Assembly (NCBI GenBank): GCA_022925895.1
Contig: JAKSYS010000057.1
Span: forward strand, 62,001 to 126,000
Source: Fragilaria crotonensis
Lineage: Eukaryota; Bacillariophyta; Fragilariophyceae; Fragilariales; Fragilariaceae
Direction: 5' to 3'
Length of the DNA: 64,000 nucleotides
Shown: one piece after another, positions 30,535-41,800 of the stretch
Position numbering within the stretch: position 1 is the first letter of the stretch
Layout: each line of letters starts with the position of its first letter
Position numbers and translations under genes: made by a program
The notes under the pieces: model-generated
What the model was told of the DNA's origin: nothing
The model's database searches: none
The model's input: only the letters and a program-made list of their open reading frames with translations

Positions 30535-32622
30535 ATGACGGACAAATTTGATGACATCGAAAAGGGGGTGGGAATCAGAGTCTATCTTTCGGATGAGCCC
30601 GGGTTTGCGGGCGTGGTGAAAGCTCGATATTCAGATTTCATTGTACACGAAGGTAAGGGAGTATCCAGTGTAATGAGTGCAGCGAGTAAAAATTTTTTCC
30701 AGACGTCCAACCATACACTTGTAGTCAACAGAGATGGCAAAATGGCTCGGTTATCGTCCTTACAACCTCCAAAGGACGAGTCGGCAGCCGACGAAGACGC
30801 AACCGTGGAAAATTCTAAGAAACGAAAACATGCCGACACTGACGACAAACCGGGTGTATCGCCAGAGGAGATTTTCGAGTCAAGCCGCACCACGCTGAGT
30901 GCCTGGGTCGGAGAGGAGTCTGCGAGCGAGGTTGTGAAGATGCTGCAATATTGGGAAAGCCATGATGGAAAAGTGGAGGACATGGGAAAATTCGTTCTTC
31001 TGCCTGCAGTCGAAACCAAGGAGGTTCGAACGGCAATTCATCAGTGGATCAGGAGCGATTTGGCGCAGTACGCCGTTGGCGACACCCACGAGGGACGAAT
31101 TCGAATTTGGCACAAGCGCTTCGAGCGGGAGACTCCTAATTTTGGCAAATTCGACCGAGTTGGAAAGCCGCGAACCGACAGGAATAAGAACTCGTGGCCA
31201 GAAGGTCGACCTGATTTTTTGCAGTTTGTGCTGTACAAGGAAAACATCGACACAGGATCCGCAACAAAGGATATCCTAAAGCGCATAAAGGGCAAGGCTC
31301 GACTTGGTTATGCTGGAATGAAAGATAAGCGAGGGGTGACGAGCCAGTTTTTGACACTGTATCGTAAACGACCAGAAGACGTTATGTCATTCAACAACTC
31401 GCGAGGTAGTGGTGGGGGTAATTCGAGTTACGGAAACATCAGCGTTATTCGTGTCGGTAACTTCGAGTATGTTGACAAAGAGCTGACTCTTGGTATGCTT
31501 CAAGGGAATCGATTCGACGTCGTTTTGCGTAACATCGATGCGAAAGGCGAAGACCTTGCGGAGAAAAAGAGACACATCGAAATTGCGGCGAAAGCTTTCC
31601 AGCAAAATGGCTTTATCAACTACTTTGGAATGCAAAGATTCGGTAAAGACCACGACACTCACAAAGTCGGCATTGAGATTTTGAAGGACAACTTCAAAGG
31701 CGCGATCGACATGATAATGAGACCGAAAACAGACGAATTCCCAAGAACCAACGACGCTCGAAAGCAGTGGTGCAGTCGGTTTGAGGGGATCTCCGATGAT
31801 GAAGGAAAACGCAAGGAAGCCGAAAGGGTGTGTGCAGGCGAGGTTCTCAAGCAAATGGGACGATTCATGACATGCGAGGTTGCACTTCTCCACAGTCTAA
31901 AGCGAGACCCTCTCGACTATCGCAAGGCATTCTCTCATATTCCCAAACATACGCGTCTCATGTTTCTCCATGCGGTCCAGAGTGTTATTTGGAATGAAGT
32001 CGCCTCAAGTCGCATTGAGAAACTCGGGAAACAGGTTTGTGTCGGCGACCTGGTGCAAACGAGCGACGACAATGAGGAAAATGGTGGGTCGGGGACCTCC
32101 GGCAGGAAGGGCAAGGGCGTCCATATTGTTAATCAAGACGACGTCGACGCTCATACCTTCGCGCTGACGGACGTCGTATTACCACTAGTGGGAACAAAAG
32201 TGATATTCCCTCAAAACGAGACTGGCCAGATGTTTGAGTCGCTCCTTGTGGAATGGGGCATTGAGAAGAAATCTTTTGAAAACGTGAGGGATCGGGAGCT
32301 CAGTCTCGGTGGCGATTACCGCAAAGTTATATGCAGACCATCTGACGTTGATTTCACAATATCTGAGTACATCGATCCATTGCAGCCCCTGGTTCACACA
32401 GATCTCATGAACCTTAACAATGAAACTTTGAGTGTCGATGAAATCGACGGCAAAACGGAGAAACGCAGTCATCTTGGTATGGTGGTGGGCTTCACCTTGC
32501 CACCTTCATCGTATGCTACAATTGCACTTCGAGAATTGACCAAGCGACCTACATCTAGCGAATATCAGCGACAGCTGCAGCTTGAAGGACCTTGCGAGGC
32601 TAACCTTGTTAAAGGAAACTAA
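30535..32622 (+). CDS. PUS7: Pus7/TruD-family tRNA/RNA pseudouridine synthase
   Basis: 695 residues, single exon, ATG at 30535. The TruD catalytic motif is GYAGMKDKRGVTSQ, with the presumed nucleophile Asp264 in MKDK. The second TruD signature is GFINYFGMQRFG at about residue 360, and the C-terminal core ends with SYATIALRELTKRP. N-terminal residues 20-45 (FAGVVKARYSDFIVHE) match the start of the family fold. An insertion rich in acidic and Lys residues lies at about 75-110. Length is close to yeast Pus7 (676). The enzyme isomerises uridine in tRNA, snRNA and mRNA, mostly in the nucleus; no organelle presequence is evident. Confidence 0.93.
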   Translation: MTDKFDDIEKGVGIRVYLSDEPGFAGVVKARYSDFIVHEGKGVSSVMSAASKNFFQTSNHTLVVNRDGKMARLSSLQPPKDESAADEDATVENSKKRKHADTDDKPGVSPEEIFESSRTTLSAWVGEESASEVVKMLQYWESHDGKVEDMGKFVLLPAVETKEVRTAIHQWIRSDLAQYAVGDTHEGRIRIWHKRFERETPNFGKFDRVGKPRTDRNKNSWPEGRPDFLQFVLYKENIDTGSATKDILKRIKGKARLGYAGMKDKRGVTSQFLTLYRKRPEDVMSFNNSRGSGGGNSSYGNISVIRVGNFEYVDKELTLGMLQGNRFDVVLRNIDAKGEDLAEKKRHIEIAAKAFQQNGFINYFGMQRFGKDHDTHKVGIEILKDNFKGAIDMIMRPKTDEFPRTNDARKQWCSRFEGISDDEGKRKEAERVCAGEVLKQMGRFMTCEVALLHSLKRDPLDYRKAFSHIPKHTRLMFLHAVQSVIWNEVASSRIEKLGKQVCVGDLVQTSDDNEENGGSGTSGRKGKGVHIVNQDDVDAHTFALTDVVLPLVGTKVIFPQNETGQMFESLLVEWGIEKKSFENVRDRELSLGGDYRKVICRPSDVDFTISEYIDPLQPLVHTDLMNLNNETLSVDEIDGKTEKRSHLGMVVGFTLPPSSYATIALRELTKRPTSSEYQRQLQLEGPCEANLVKGN

Positions 32623-32698
32623 GTCGCTATTCCATCATTATCTTCATTTCTATCCCTCTAGCTCCCCGTGACTTCCCAACTTCCCCTTTGCATCCTTT

Positions 32699-33187
32699 TT
32701 AGCTGAACCACTTCCGTTTGGCATTCACATCCCTGATGATAGGGGACGACGGTGGTCGCAGTACGTCGGTCGCATCCCATGCAGTGAACAACGCCTTGCT
32801 TCTAATATGCATATCATGGAATTTGGAAAGTCTTTCCAACTTGGTCATCCCAGACCCATCACCTTCGTCCTGGATGATGAATTCGCTAGGATCGAAACCG
32901 CAGAAAGTCATGTCTTCCAATGGCGACGAGAAGGCTGGGTAAGGAAGCTGATATGAGTCTCCGGGACCTACGCCGCTCAACGCATCTGCGTCGGGCTTCT
33001 CCTTGAAAGTCATTTCTGCATGTAACTTGGAAGAATCGGAGTATCGATAAATGCGCTTGCCAGTTGTTCGATTCGTGTCACAAGCCTTGCCGTTGTCGAA
33101 GTGGAAGGTGGCGATCTCATCAGCTTTTGACTGCGCGGCATAGGTTGCCCAGAATTCGTCCTCAGTTTGCGAGTTGTCGAAAACCAT
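32699..33187 (-). CDS. Small hypothetical protein
   Basis: 162 residues from the ATG at 33187 (MVFDNSQTEDEFW); the frame stays open further upstream to 33268 without a better start. Soluble, acidic and without signal peptide or membrane segment. It has a Phe/Asp-rich middle with PAFSSPLEDMTFCGFDPSEF and ends in a basic KRKWFS tail. I do not recognise the family. It is convergent with Pus7, 76 bp apart, a spacing typical of real genes in this window. Confidence 0.55.
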   Translation of the reverse strand: MVFDNSQTEDEFWATYAAQSKADEIATFHFDNGKACDTNRTTGKRIYRYSDSSKLHAEMTFKEKPDADALSGVGPGDSYQLPYPAFSSPLEDMTFCGFDPSEFIIQDEGDGSGMTKLERLSKFHDMHIRSKALFTAWDATDVLRPPSSPIIRDVNAKRKWFS

Positions 33188-33824
33188 CTTGGTCGTTATG
33201 ATAATGGTAGGTTTCGCGCAATTTATGGATTCATGGCACGAAATGTGGTGCGACATCAGCGAGGACAATTTTCAAGGCCTTCATCGTTTAGCCAAGATTT
33301 GCTAACCGTGGATTCCCACGCAACGAAAGACTCAAGGATCGTTCTCGAATACCTCAAAGCCAAGTGAAGCGAAGGACACGATGGGTCGCAAGCGTAACAA
33401 TCCGTTCGCCATGCTCTTGGCAGAGCTGTCGAAATGGAAGAGAGTTCATGTTCAACATATCAAATGTTGGATTCGAGATATCATCAGGCTTGTTCAGGCA
33501 TGACACTCGTGGCCTTTTTCCCCCTGATATTATATAAGTAGTCGTATATAATGGAAGGAGCAATTTCTTGAAAGTTCATTTTCTGTATGCATAGGCGTTA
33601 GAAGAACTTGTACAGTATCGGTAGTGGACTATGGTACTCCAGTACACTCTCCGGAGTATTTAATGCACTCAAAGGCGTCTCCAGCATACCCGTTACCCGT
33701 GGACCATTGACTGCTCGAGTATTCCGTTCGATAGTACCTGGTACGCATACTCGGAGCTCGGAGTATTTGTATGTACGCATTACGCATACATGTACGTGCA
33801 ATCATAGCACGCACGAACTCTTTA
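33188..33824. other. Spacer, GTAC-rich in its right half
   Basis: 637 bp from the hypothetical gene to the MITE. About 33600-33790 is rich in GTAC/ACTCGGAGTA-type palindromes. No gene recognised. Confidence 0.45.
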
Positions 33825-34342
33825 GGGGCGTTCTTAACTCAGCAATTTTCGGGTAGGATGCTGGTAGGATGGTAGGAGGCAACGGAGTTGATAACACCAT
33901 TATAACGCTCAAATTTGTATCCTACTTCTCCCTTCTCAACTCGGTTTTCCGTCCTCTCATCCAACTTTATTTGCTTAGGAAAACGACCTCGTTTCTACAT
34001 AATTAAAAATCTATCATGTGTGACGAAGAATTCGTGTTTCATTCTCGATGTCACCTATGTAAAATGCGAATACGAGTCTGAGCATTGGTGTTTCCACATG
34101 TACATCTACAGATTTGATTTTTCGGAATAAAAAGTGCAGGGCAATTTGACGACGTCACTTTGTATGTGGTAGGATGAAAAAAAGCCTCCACGCCTGTTTC
34201 ATCCTACCGTAGGATGCAAAATTGCCTCCTACCATCTTCTCCGGGTTTTTACGGTCGAATAACGTTAAAAAACGAATATAACCGAAAAATCATCCTACCC
34301 TCCTACCATCCTACCCGAAAATTGCTGAGTTAAGAACGCCCC
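33825..34342. mobile_element. Harbinger-like MITE, 518 bp
   Basis: The ends are perfect 36-bp terminal inverted repeats starting GGGGCGTTCTTAACTCAGCA (33825-33860 and 34307-34342). They are flanked by the trinucleotide TTA on both sides (33822-33824, 34343-34345), a TWA-type 3-bp duplication as made by PIF/Harbinger transposases. The GG-rich start also fits. Several extra GTAGGATG/CATCCTAC copies lie just inside the ends and mid-element (near 34170 and 34205), as expected for subterminal transposase sites. No coding capacity, so it depends on a transposase elsewhere. Confidence 0.88.
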
Positions 34343-34345
34343 TTA

Positions 34346-35260
34346 AGTCCTACATGCGTTTTGGTGTCAATGGTACCACGTACCAGGTACTTGTACCATC
34401 CATCCACGCGCACCTCGAGGCCTGGAGGAAAAAAAGTCAGGAATCCGGAATTCTTGTGTAGGTTCTATGACTCAAATAACCAAGTGTCAAGCGAGGTGCG
34501 TTTCCGCATGTCCCAGGTTAAATGTTGAGGAAGACTTTGCAATTGCAGGAGAAATGATTCACCTCTATGTTGTAAACAATTAAGTCGGTGTGCTCCTTTA
34601 TTACATAGCAAGAGTCCTTAATATAATAGTCAATTGACACGGTTTCTAAATGTCGGCCGTTCGTTGCCAAAGCAACGAGATGGCGGTACCGAAATTTCAC
34701 TTAAACAATTATCCTCCATAAAATTGATAATGTAATCGTGAAGGAAAACTCATTTTCGAGGGACATATTTGCCCGAAACATCTTTTCCTCGCAAACGAGC
34801 ATCTCCAGAACGCCGGAGGGCACAATAGTCATTGAATGAGACAGCCGAATTAAAAGGATTGGCGTCATCAGTGTTTTCAAATCTAAAGTCCATGTACAGT
34901 ACTCTGTAGCCTATCCTACTCCCATTCTCGAAACCAAAAAGACTCAGAAACCACCTCAGAAGGACTTTTGTCACCTCGAACGGTTCGTTTTGGTCTTGCC
35001 AACACAAAAAGAGATACTACCCACACTATTGATACCACGCGTTTCTCGAGTCTCGAGTGGTGAGAGGCGAATGTCGTCTTTCCAGTCGGACCTTCTCAGG
35101 ACAGAAAAGGTCCGCTTTTTATCTCGCACAGAAAAGAACACACTCGGGAAAAGTTCATATCTCAGAATACAGAACTCCAGTAAGTCCGCCTCTCAAGTTA
35201 GCAACGAAGTAACACAGCGACAGGTACCTACCGTTCTTCAGCAGCATCGCAATCAACATC
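34346..35260. other. Spacer, nothing recognised
   Basis: 915 bp between the MITE and the hypothetical gene at 35261. Open frames here are short and unconvincing. The right part should hold that gene's promoter. Confidence 0.45.
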
Positions 35261-36068
35261 ATGGCCAATTACCGTGCTCCAACCCTCTCCAGTGAGATTG
35301 CCCCCCCGGTCGCTCCTCCTCGTGCGAAGCAAAGAATGCAGCAGACCGAGCTTCTGGAAACAGTCGTGAAAGACGATGACATGTGGAAAGAGCTTCAGCA
35401 AGAACTGGCCAAGTCAAAGGTTGTGTCTCGTGCTGGCGTTCAAGAAATCACACGTAGATTTTTGGAAAAACGTGAAGCAGAGATCGACGCACAAGCCGTG
35501 ATCCAATCCTTGGCAACCCAAAGCTCTAAACCTCCTCGACGATCCTCCTACGAAACGGACTATTCAAGACGCTCAAACATGGCTTACATTTCCATGACTG
35601 GCACGAACATGCGCCGGGCATTATCACTAAGCGTTGGTTTGGGAGAGAAAGAAGCAGCACAGAAAGGTAACTTCACTTCGCCAACCTTCAACGAACGAAT
35701 GCACAGTTCGTTTTCATGGATCAACGGTTCCGTGAACTCATTGAACGCTGAGACAGTATCCACACCGCCTGTTCAAGCGATATTATTTCCCCGCAACCTC
35801 CAGGAGCAGAGCTTGTGACGATATCTTTGAAGTCATAGACCACGCTGTGTCCGAAGCGGATGCTGTATCAGATCGAGGTGGCATGATAATGTCCTCCACA
35901 TCGAACAATCGAATCATGGGAACAGACGCAGATCTTGACACACAATGTGAAGGCGGTTACGACCAGAGTTATGACGACAGCGATGATGAGCTTCTTGTGT
36001 GCTTTCCATCTAAGCCACGACACCAATGGAACAACAATGCAACTCATGCTGCGGCGCGGACTGCCTAA
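35261..36068 (+). CDS. Unrecognised host gene, probably two exons
   Basis: ATG at 35261 begins a 185-codon frame (MANYRAPTLSSEIAPPVAPP), polar, with a charged helical part at about residues 35-85 and a Ser-rich remainder. A second frame continues to 36068 with an acidic Ser/Asp stretch (YDQSYDDSDDELLV). A GTAACT donor at 35667 and an AG at 35810-35811 would join them in phase (giving AAQKACDDIFEVIDHA), but the acceptor context is weak, so the exon structure is a proposal. Without splicing, the first frame ends at 35818. No domain, signal peptide or membrane segment recognised. The stop codon lies 11 bp before the copia element, so the native 3' end has been separated from it. Confidence 0.5.
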
Positions 36069-36079
36069 CCAGTTAATAG

Positions 36080-36546
36080 TGTTCGTGCATATCTCCAGAC
36101 TATATATCTACTAGTCCACCTAGCTGACTACGGTACCGTCGTCTATCCGTACCGTCATCCGATACTCACCGCGTGGTCGCGTCGCTCCTGTCTCCTATCT
36201 AGTGACCCACGTATACTGGCTACCAAATGTGTAGTCTTAAAGCGGAGTACCTCTTGGACTCCGCTCACAACTTCTAAAACTTAGCTTATTCTATTTCTTC
36301 TACTGCACTCTTGCCGGTCTCGGATCGTAAGGGTAACGAGGACCAGATATAGCTTTGTCAACCGCCACCAAACACTCCGATCTCACAAAGGTAAACTCGC
36401 CCTGCTCGTGACATCTCATTATCGAACTGCGCCTCCCTGTTTCGCATCGACATCGACAACGAGGGCGCCCGGTCGCTGCCCTGCGTTTAATCCTGCTCCC
36501 AGCGAGCGCGGTACCAAGGTAGGGCCTTGGAAGGTTTGGTCTCACA
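36080..36546 (+). repeat. Left LTR of the copia element
   Basis: Starts TGTTCGTGCATATCTCC and ends GGTCTCACA. Near-identical to 43250-43715. The sequence after it, GGTTATGAGCCC, is complementary to the anticodon stem-loop of initiator tRNA-Met, suggesting priming by an internal tRNA half as known for Drosophila copia. Confidence 0.93.
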
Positions 36547-36756
36547 GGTTATGAGCCCAAGATCTCTGCTAGGGTTCGAGATCTTCCTAAGTACAGAAAC
36601 CGAAAAAGAACTTTTCAATCCCGAGTGACTTCCGAAGAGAGTCATAAGAGATAAAAGCTCGCCGGGTACTTCCAGACATACCACGTGGTGTGTAGGGCAT
36701 TCCCATAAAGCCGAAACAGAATCTTTCGGTAGAGGTGGTTCAGTCATACACCAAAG

Positions 36757-38844
36757 ATGACGGTCGCTGAGGAGATTCCGCATCTATTTGACTGTTTCCT
36801 CGTCAAACTCGACATCGTCAACTGTCCTATGGCAGAAATCCCGCTCGCCGATCTCTTCGATCTTGTCACTTCATCCCTTCTCGAGAATTACCTTGATATC
36901 ATCCGTGGGGTGGTTGTGGAAATGCTCGAAGATGCGATGTGGATCGATGAATCGACGAGGGAAAAGATGGTAGATACAGGTTTCGCGCTTTTCGAAGTTC
37001 GAGATGGCCCAGGGTTGATTATCTCCCTACGAGCGGCTGCGTTGCAACGTTACGTTGCACAGTCAATTGCCAATCGGCAAATGCCAATTTCGACCCTCCG
37101 AATCCCGATTATGGTTCGATTCAAGATGACCGCTGTCGAAAAGATAACCCCTCGAGATGCTCCTGTTGCTGTCATTGATATTGTAGGTGATCCACCCGTC
37201 CCACGTTCTGGTCCACCATCGAACGTATCAGAAGGAGAACTGTTGGACCAAGTTTCGGAACTTCCGATCTCGTCCCCGGTCCCCCAAGTCGACAGTGTCG
37301 CTCCTGTTCCATCCAGAAGCAGCAGAACTGGCGCCGAGAATGTGGCACCATCCGTCCAGTTTGCGTCGGAAGATATCGCTACGCCCCGCGATGAACCTAG
37401 GTCAGTCCCCGGCACCGGCCCGGCTAATCGTGGCGACAACGAACCCGCCATCAACACGGGTGCAACATTTCGAGGAAACCCTGTTGACGTTGAACTTCGA
37501 ACAACTGGCCATGGCGCCACTGGCACATCCATCCGGCGAGATTATGCTTCATACAGCGACTATCCCGATCGCGAACGCGAGTCTTCCACTCAGCCTCGTC
37601 GTGGACCACTAAGATATGACGAAGAAGCTGAGCGATACGAAGCGATTGATCAAGAGCGTGGACGAACCCCACGCCGTTCGCCTACCAAAAATCATCCATA
37701 CACTGATGAAGTAACTTTTGGTGCTGAGACCTTTAAGGATTACATGACACAATTTCAAAGTACCGACGTAAAGTTTAAGGACTTTCGGAAGATTACACTC
37801 CCAAAGTTTGATTCCAGTAAAAACGATTCTTTCGTCCACTGGTATAAGCTGCTTGTCTCAACATGTCTGCAGTATGGAGTCTGGTGTCCGCCGTACGAAT
37901 CGGTTGAGGAGGACAACATTTATGGTGCTTGGTGGAAAAGGTTACCACAATCGGTCAAGGATCAGGAAGCGTTTATGGCACATCTGCTGTATACGGTGCT
38001 AATCCGGCCTGAAACTTTCCCGCCAAACTCTCGAGAGTTGGAAGCTGTCGAAGGGTCCTCCGCCAACGCAGGATACAATGCCATATACAACATCCTCAGA
38101 ATGCATCATCCTTTGCTTCATTCGGTCCTTTCGATGGCCAATTCGATTCCGATGCACCGCCGAGCCGAATCGTTTAGCCTCTACCTTCGTCGTCTCCAAG
38201 AATTCTTCGCGCGAGAACGTTTGGCAACACGCACGTATACGGAATCGGAGGCTTTGGATTTAGCTGTTCGCAATCTGTCTGCCGAATGGCGTTCCGAATT
38301 CCGCCGCCTTGTCGAACGCGACAAACGCTCTGGAAATGGAGGCCGCCTTCCCTTCAAGTTGGCTTTGCCCCAGATGGCCACTACTTTTGTCGAGTATGCT
38401 TCCGAAATCGGTCGGGACCCTCCTGGTTCAAGCCACTCCTCTGCTTCATCGCGGTCCGCCTCCACCACGATCATGCGTCGCCTTGAGACGGTCGTCGATG
38501 ACACAGACGATCCCCCCTTTTTGCCCGATGATGATGTGGAATTGATCGTCCGTGCAATTGCACGCAACCAAGAATCCAGTGAAGTCTGCCTCGGTTGCCA
38601 ACTGCCCGGTCATACTTTAGTGGATTGCAACCGCTTTGTGGATTACATCGTTGCAGAGTCACTTGCCCAACGCAATCCTACGTTGCGCACTCAAGTCGCG
38701 AATTCCCATTCGCACTTCCGGACCCGCCTCAATGCTGCATCAGCGCGTTCCCGTACAACGTCCACTGCCCCATCACATGGTGCACGTGTCCGCAGCCTGC
38801 AGGAAAACACCACGGAATCGTCCTCATCTACCTCCTCCAAGTGA
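36757..38844 (+). other. gag region of the copia element
   Basis: A 695-codon open region. Its central part (FKDFRKITLPKFDSSKNDSF) resembles the UBN2/copia gag core, and a CCHC zinc knuckle (CLGCQLPGHTLVDC) lies near the C-terminus. The first ~110 residues and the Ser/Pro-rich stretch up to about residue 300 are unusual for plant copia gag but common, as far as I recall, in diatom elements. Confidence 0.85.
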
Positions 38845-38849
38845 GCCCG

Positions 38850-41800
38850 CTGTCGCTGAGGAGGCGGACTCGATGGATCATGGCTATCGCCAACATGCCA
38901 TCCAACTTGTCGGTGACACAGGCGACGATGATTTCGAATCCTGCTTTGGTCCCATCAGTATCCGGTCTATCGAACTCCTTGGCGTTGATGCTTCTTGTCC
39001 ATCGTCCGCGGAGATGGTGCCTGTTCCAGCACCCGCGCCAATCCCTGACCCTTTTGTCCTACGTCGTCTTGCAGAAACATACGATGTTACAACGTCTGCA
39101 TCCTTCGCGCATGCTGACAATGGATCGATGGCCAACACTGTCCATGATGCGACCCTTTTGTTTGCCTATCGACTCCTCAAGGATTCCAAAGTCCGCCTCC
39201 TTGATGCTGGCGATCACGCTCATCATCCTCTCGGCGTTGGTTTCCTCTGTGTGCCCACCACGAATCGTGGAATTGCCGGAGCCCCCACATCCGTATTCAT
39301 TCGGACGTATCACACTCCCACGATCCCCGGGATCATCATCTCGCACTCGGCTGTTTCTAAACAGCTCGGCACATCTGGATATCACATGTCAAGTCACACG
39401 GATTCGGCTGGTTTCATTCACTTCCCTCATCGCCTCCGTCGATGCCAAGATGTCTACGTCACTCTTCAGCCTACCTCTCAGCGCGGTGGTTTGACGTTCA
39501 CTGAAGCTCTCATCCTGCCGACGGCTGCCCAACATGCGGCGTCCATCGTCCCGTCGTCGCTTCGTGTCCTCCGTTTGTGCTCTGACCACCAGTCCGGGCC
39601 GCCGGCAACCATCGTCGACCCTACTGACGGCATGTATTGCCAAGCCTGCCAGCTTCCACCCTTGTTGGATTTTCGGTAGGCCCGTTGCCAGGTTTACCCA
39701 CTGACAACAACGGGCCTGAACCACATGGGTGCGGGGTGATTGCCGAAGACACTCATCCTGTCTCATCGCCTCCGCTGGAACCTGCGGCATTGTCGGATCC
39801 GATTGTCCTCCCATCGGATCCAACTGTGGCAGATGGCTCTCCGCCATCACCATTGACCAATCGTGACGTCTGCGAGGATATTGGCGCTGATTCCCCTATT
39901 GATCTGCTCGTCCGTTCCTTGCCCAGAGCTGCTTTGCGAATGCTCTGGCATCAACGTTTGGGGCACCTCAACTTCCGGCGTCTGTCGACCATGCACCGCT
40001 TTGTGAAGGGAATGCCGGAATTCCAAATTCCAAATGAGATTGAATCCTGTCCCATCTGTCTGGCTGCCAAGCTTCGGAAACGGCCAGCTGGAACCGACAC
40101 AACAATGCATTCCACCATATGCAACCAAGGAATTTCCATCGACTTCGGCTTCATGGTACAGCGCAGTCGGAATACCAAGCGACAACACAATCTGATTGGT
40201 TTGAACGGTGAAACATGCTATGCGCTGATCACTGACCATTTCAGTGGCCGTCTCTACGGTCGTGCATTCGCCACAAAAGCTCCTCCAGTCGACTGGGTTA
40301 ACAATTGGCTTGCCAATAATGCCCTGACTGTCCAAACAAGTATGTCCGCATGGATGGAGGTGGCGAGTTGGGAAAGAGTCGTGATATTCGCCAAGCGTTC
40401 ACGAATTTCGGATACACTGTCGAGGTTACTGGTCCTGACTCCTCGAATCAGAACGGCCCCGGTGAGCGACCTCACCAGACCATTGGCGACGCGCTAAGAT
40501 CTATGTTGTCCGGCGCCAATCTCCAAGCGAACTTCTGGCCGTACGCTTTCTATCATTATCTTCGGTTGTACAATTTTGTCCCACATGGGACTCGTCCGAC
40601 CAGCCCCTATGAAATGTGCGGCTCCACTTTGCCGAATTTGTCCAAATTGCGCACTTTGGATGCCGAGTCCATGTTCGGCCAACGACTGCGCGCTGCGGAA
40701 AGGCCATACCCAATTCGCGCCTCGGCATTTTTCTTGGGTATTCACGGTCTCTCAAAATCCTATACTACTATGATTTGGAGAGCTCCCTGGTAAAAACGGC
40801 AACACACGCCCGGTTTGATGAGGGCATGAATGATCTTGTTGACAAACCGCCACCGAACGTTCAGATTCTTCGACAACTCAATAACGACGACTCTCCTTCC
40901 CCGGACAACGTCGATATGTCTCCTCTTGATCTTACGGTTTCGGATGACCCCTTCGATCGCCTCGACGAATTGAATCCGGCAATCATTTGCGATCACCCAA
41001 ATCTTGGATTTGAAGTCTCCGAATGCCATATCCGGAAACGTGGCTATGTTTCCAATATCATCGCACATTCTTCTGCATCTCGGATCAAAAACGTCCGTCG
41101 GAAGTACATCGGTGCATTTATCGTCTCCATCAACGATCAACCTGTCTTCACGGCCCAATCTGCCATCGATGCCCTTGCTGTCGTCGCCTCCTCTGACGCC
41201 GAAAACTTTCGTATTGTCTTTGCTCCCGACCGCTACATTCCCGTAACCGATCGGTCTACTGAGTCTCCGTTGCACTTATCCGTCGACCAGCTCCGAGTAG
41301 TCAACCAGATACTATCAGAGTCTGCTCCTTCCACTTCAACCTTGGGTACGTTTCCTTTGGATGGTGACCTTTCATCCGCTAAGGCTTGCCCGCCGCTTGT
41401 CGTACGATCCCTCAACACGACAACGCACGGTACTGTCGCAGAACAGGCTCTCGGTAGTTTCACCCGCCGTAAACTAAAAGGGCTCTCAAATTGGAATGAC
41501 TGGCAGCAGACAGAGTTCAAACAGCTGGACGCTATGGCGAAACAAGAGATGTATGGAACTCCGTGTCTCCCACCAAAAGATGCGATCATTTTGCGTCAGC
41601 ACTGGGATTATTCCTACAAGGCTGACGGCACCCGCAAGGCTCGCAACTGCTGTGACGGATCTCCTCGAGCGGCACCAATGCTCAAGTTGGCGAATACATA
41701 TTCATCATGCATCGAGCAACCGTGTATGCGGATGTTCTTTGCTTTATGTGCCTACGAGGGCTACGTTGCTCTGAAAGTTGATGCAACCAATGCTTATGCC

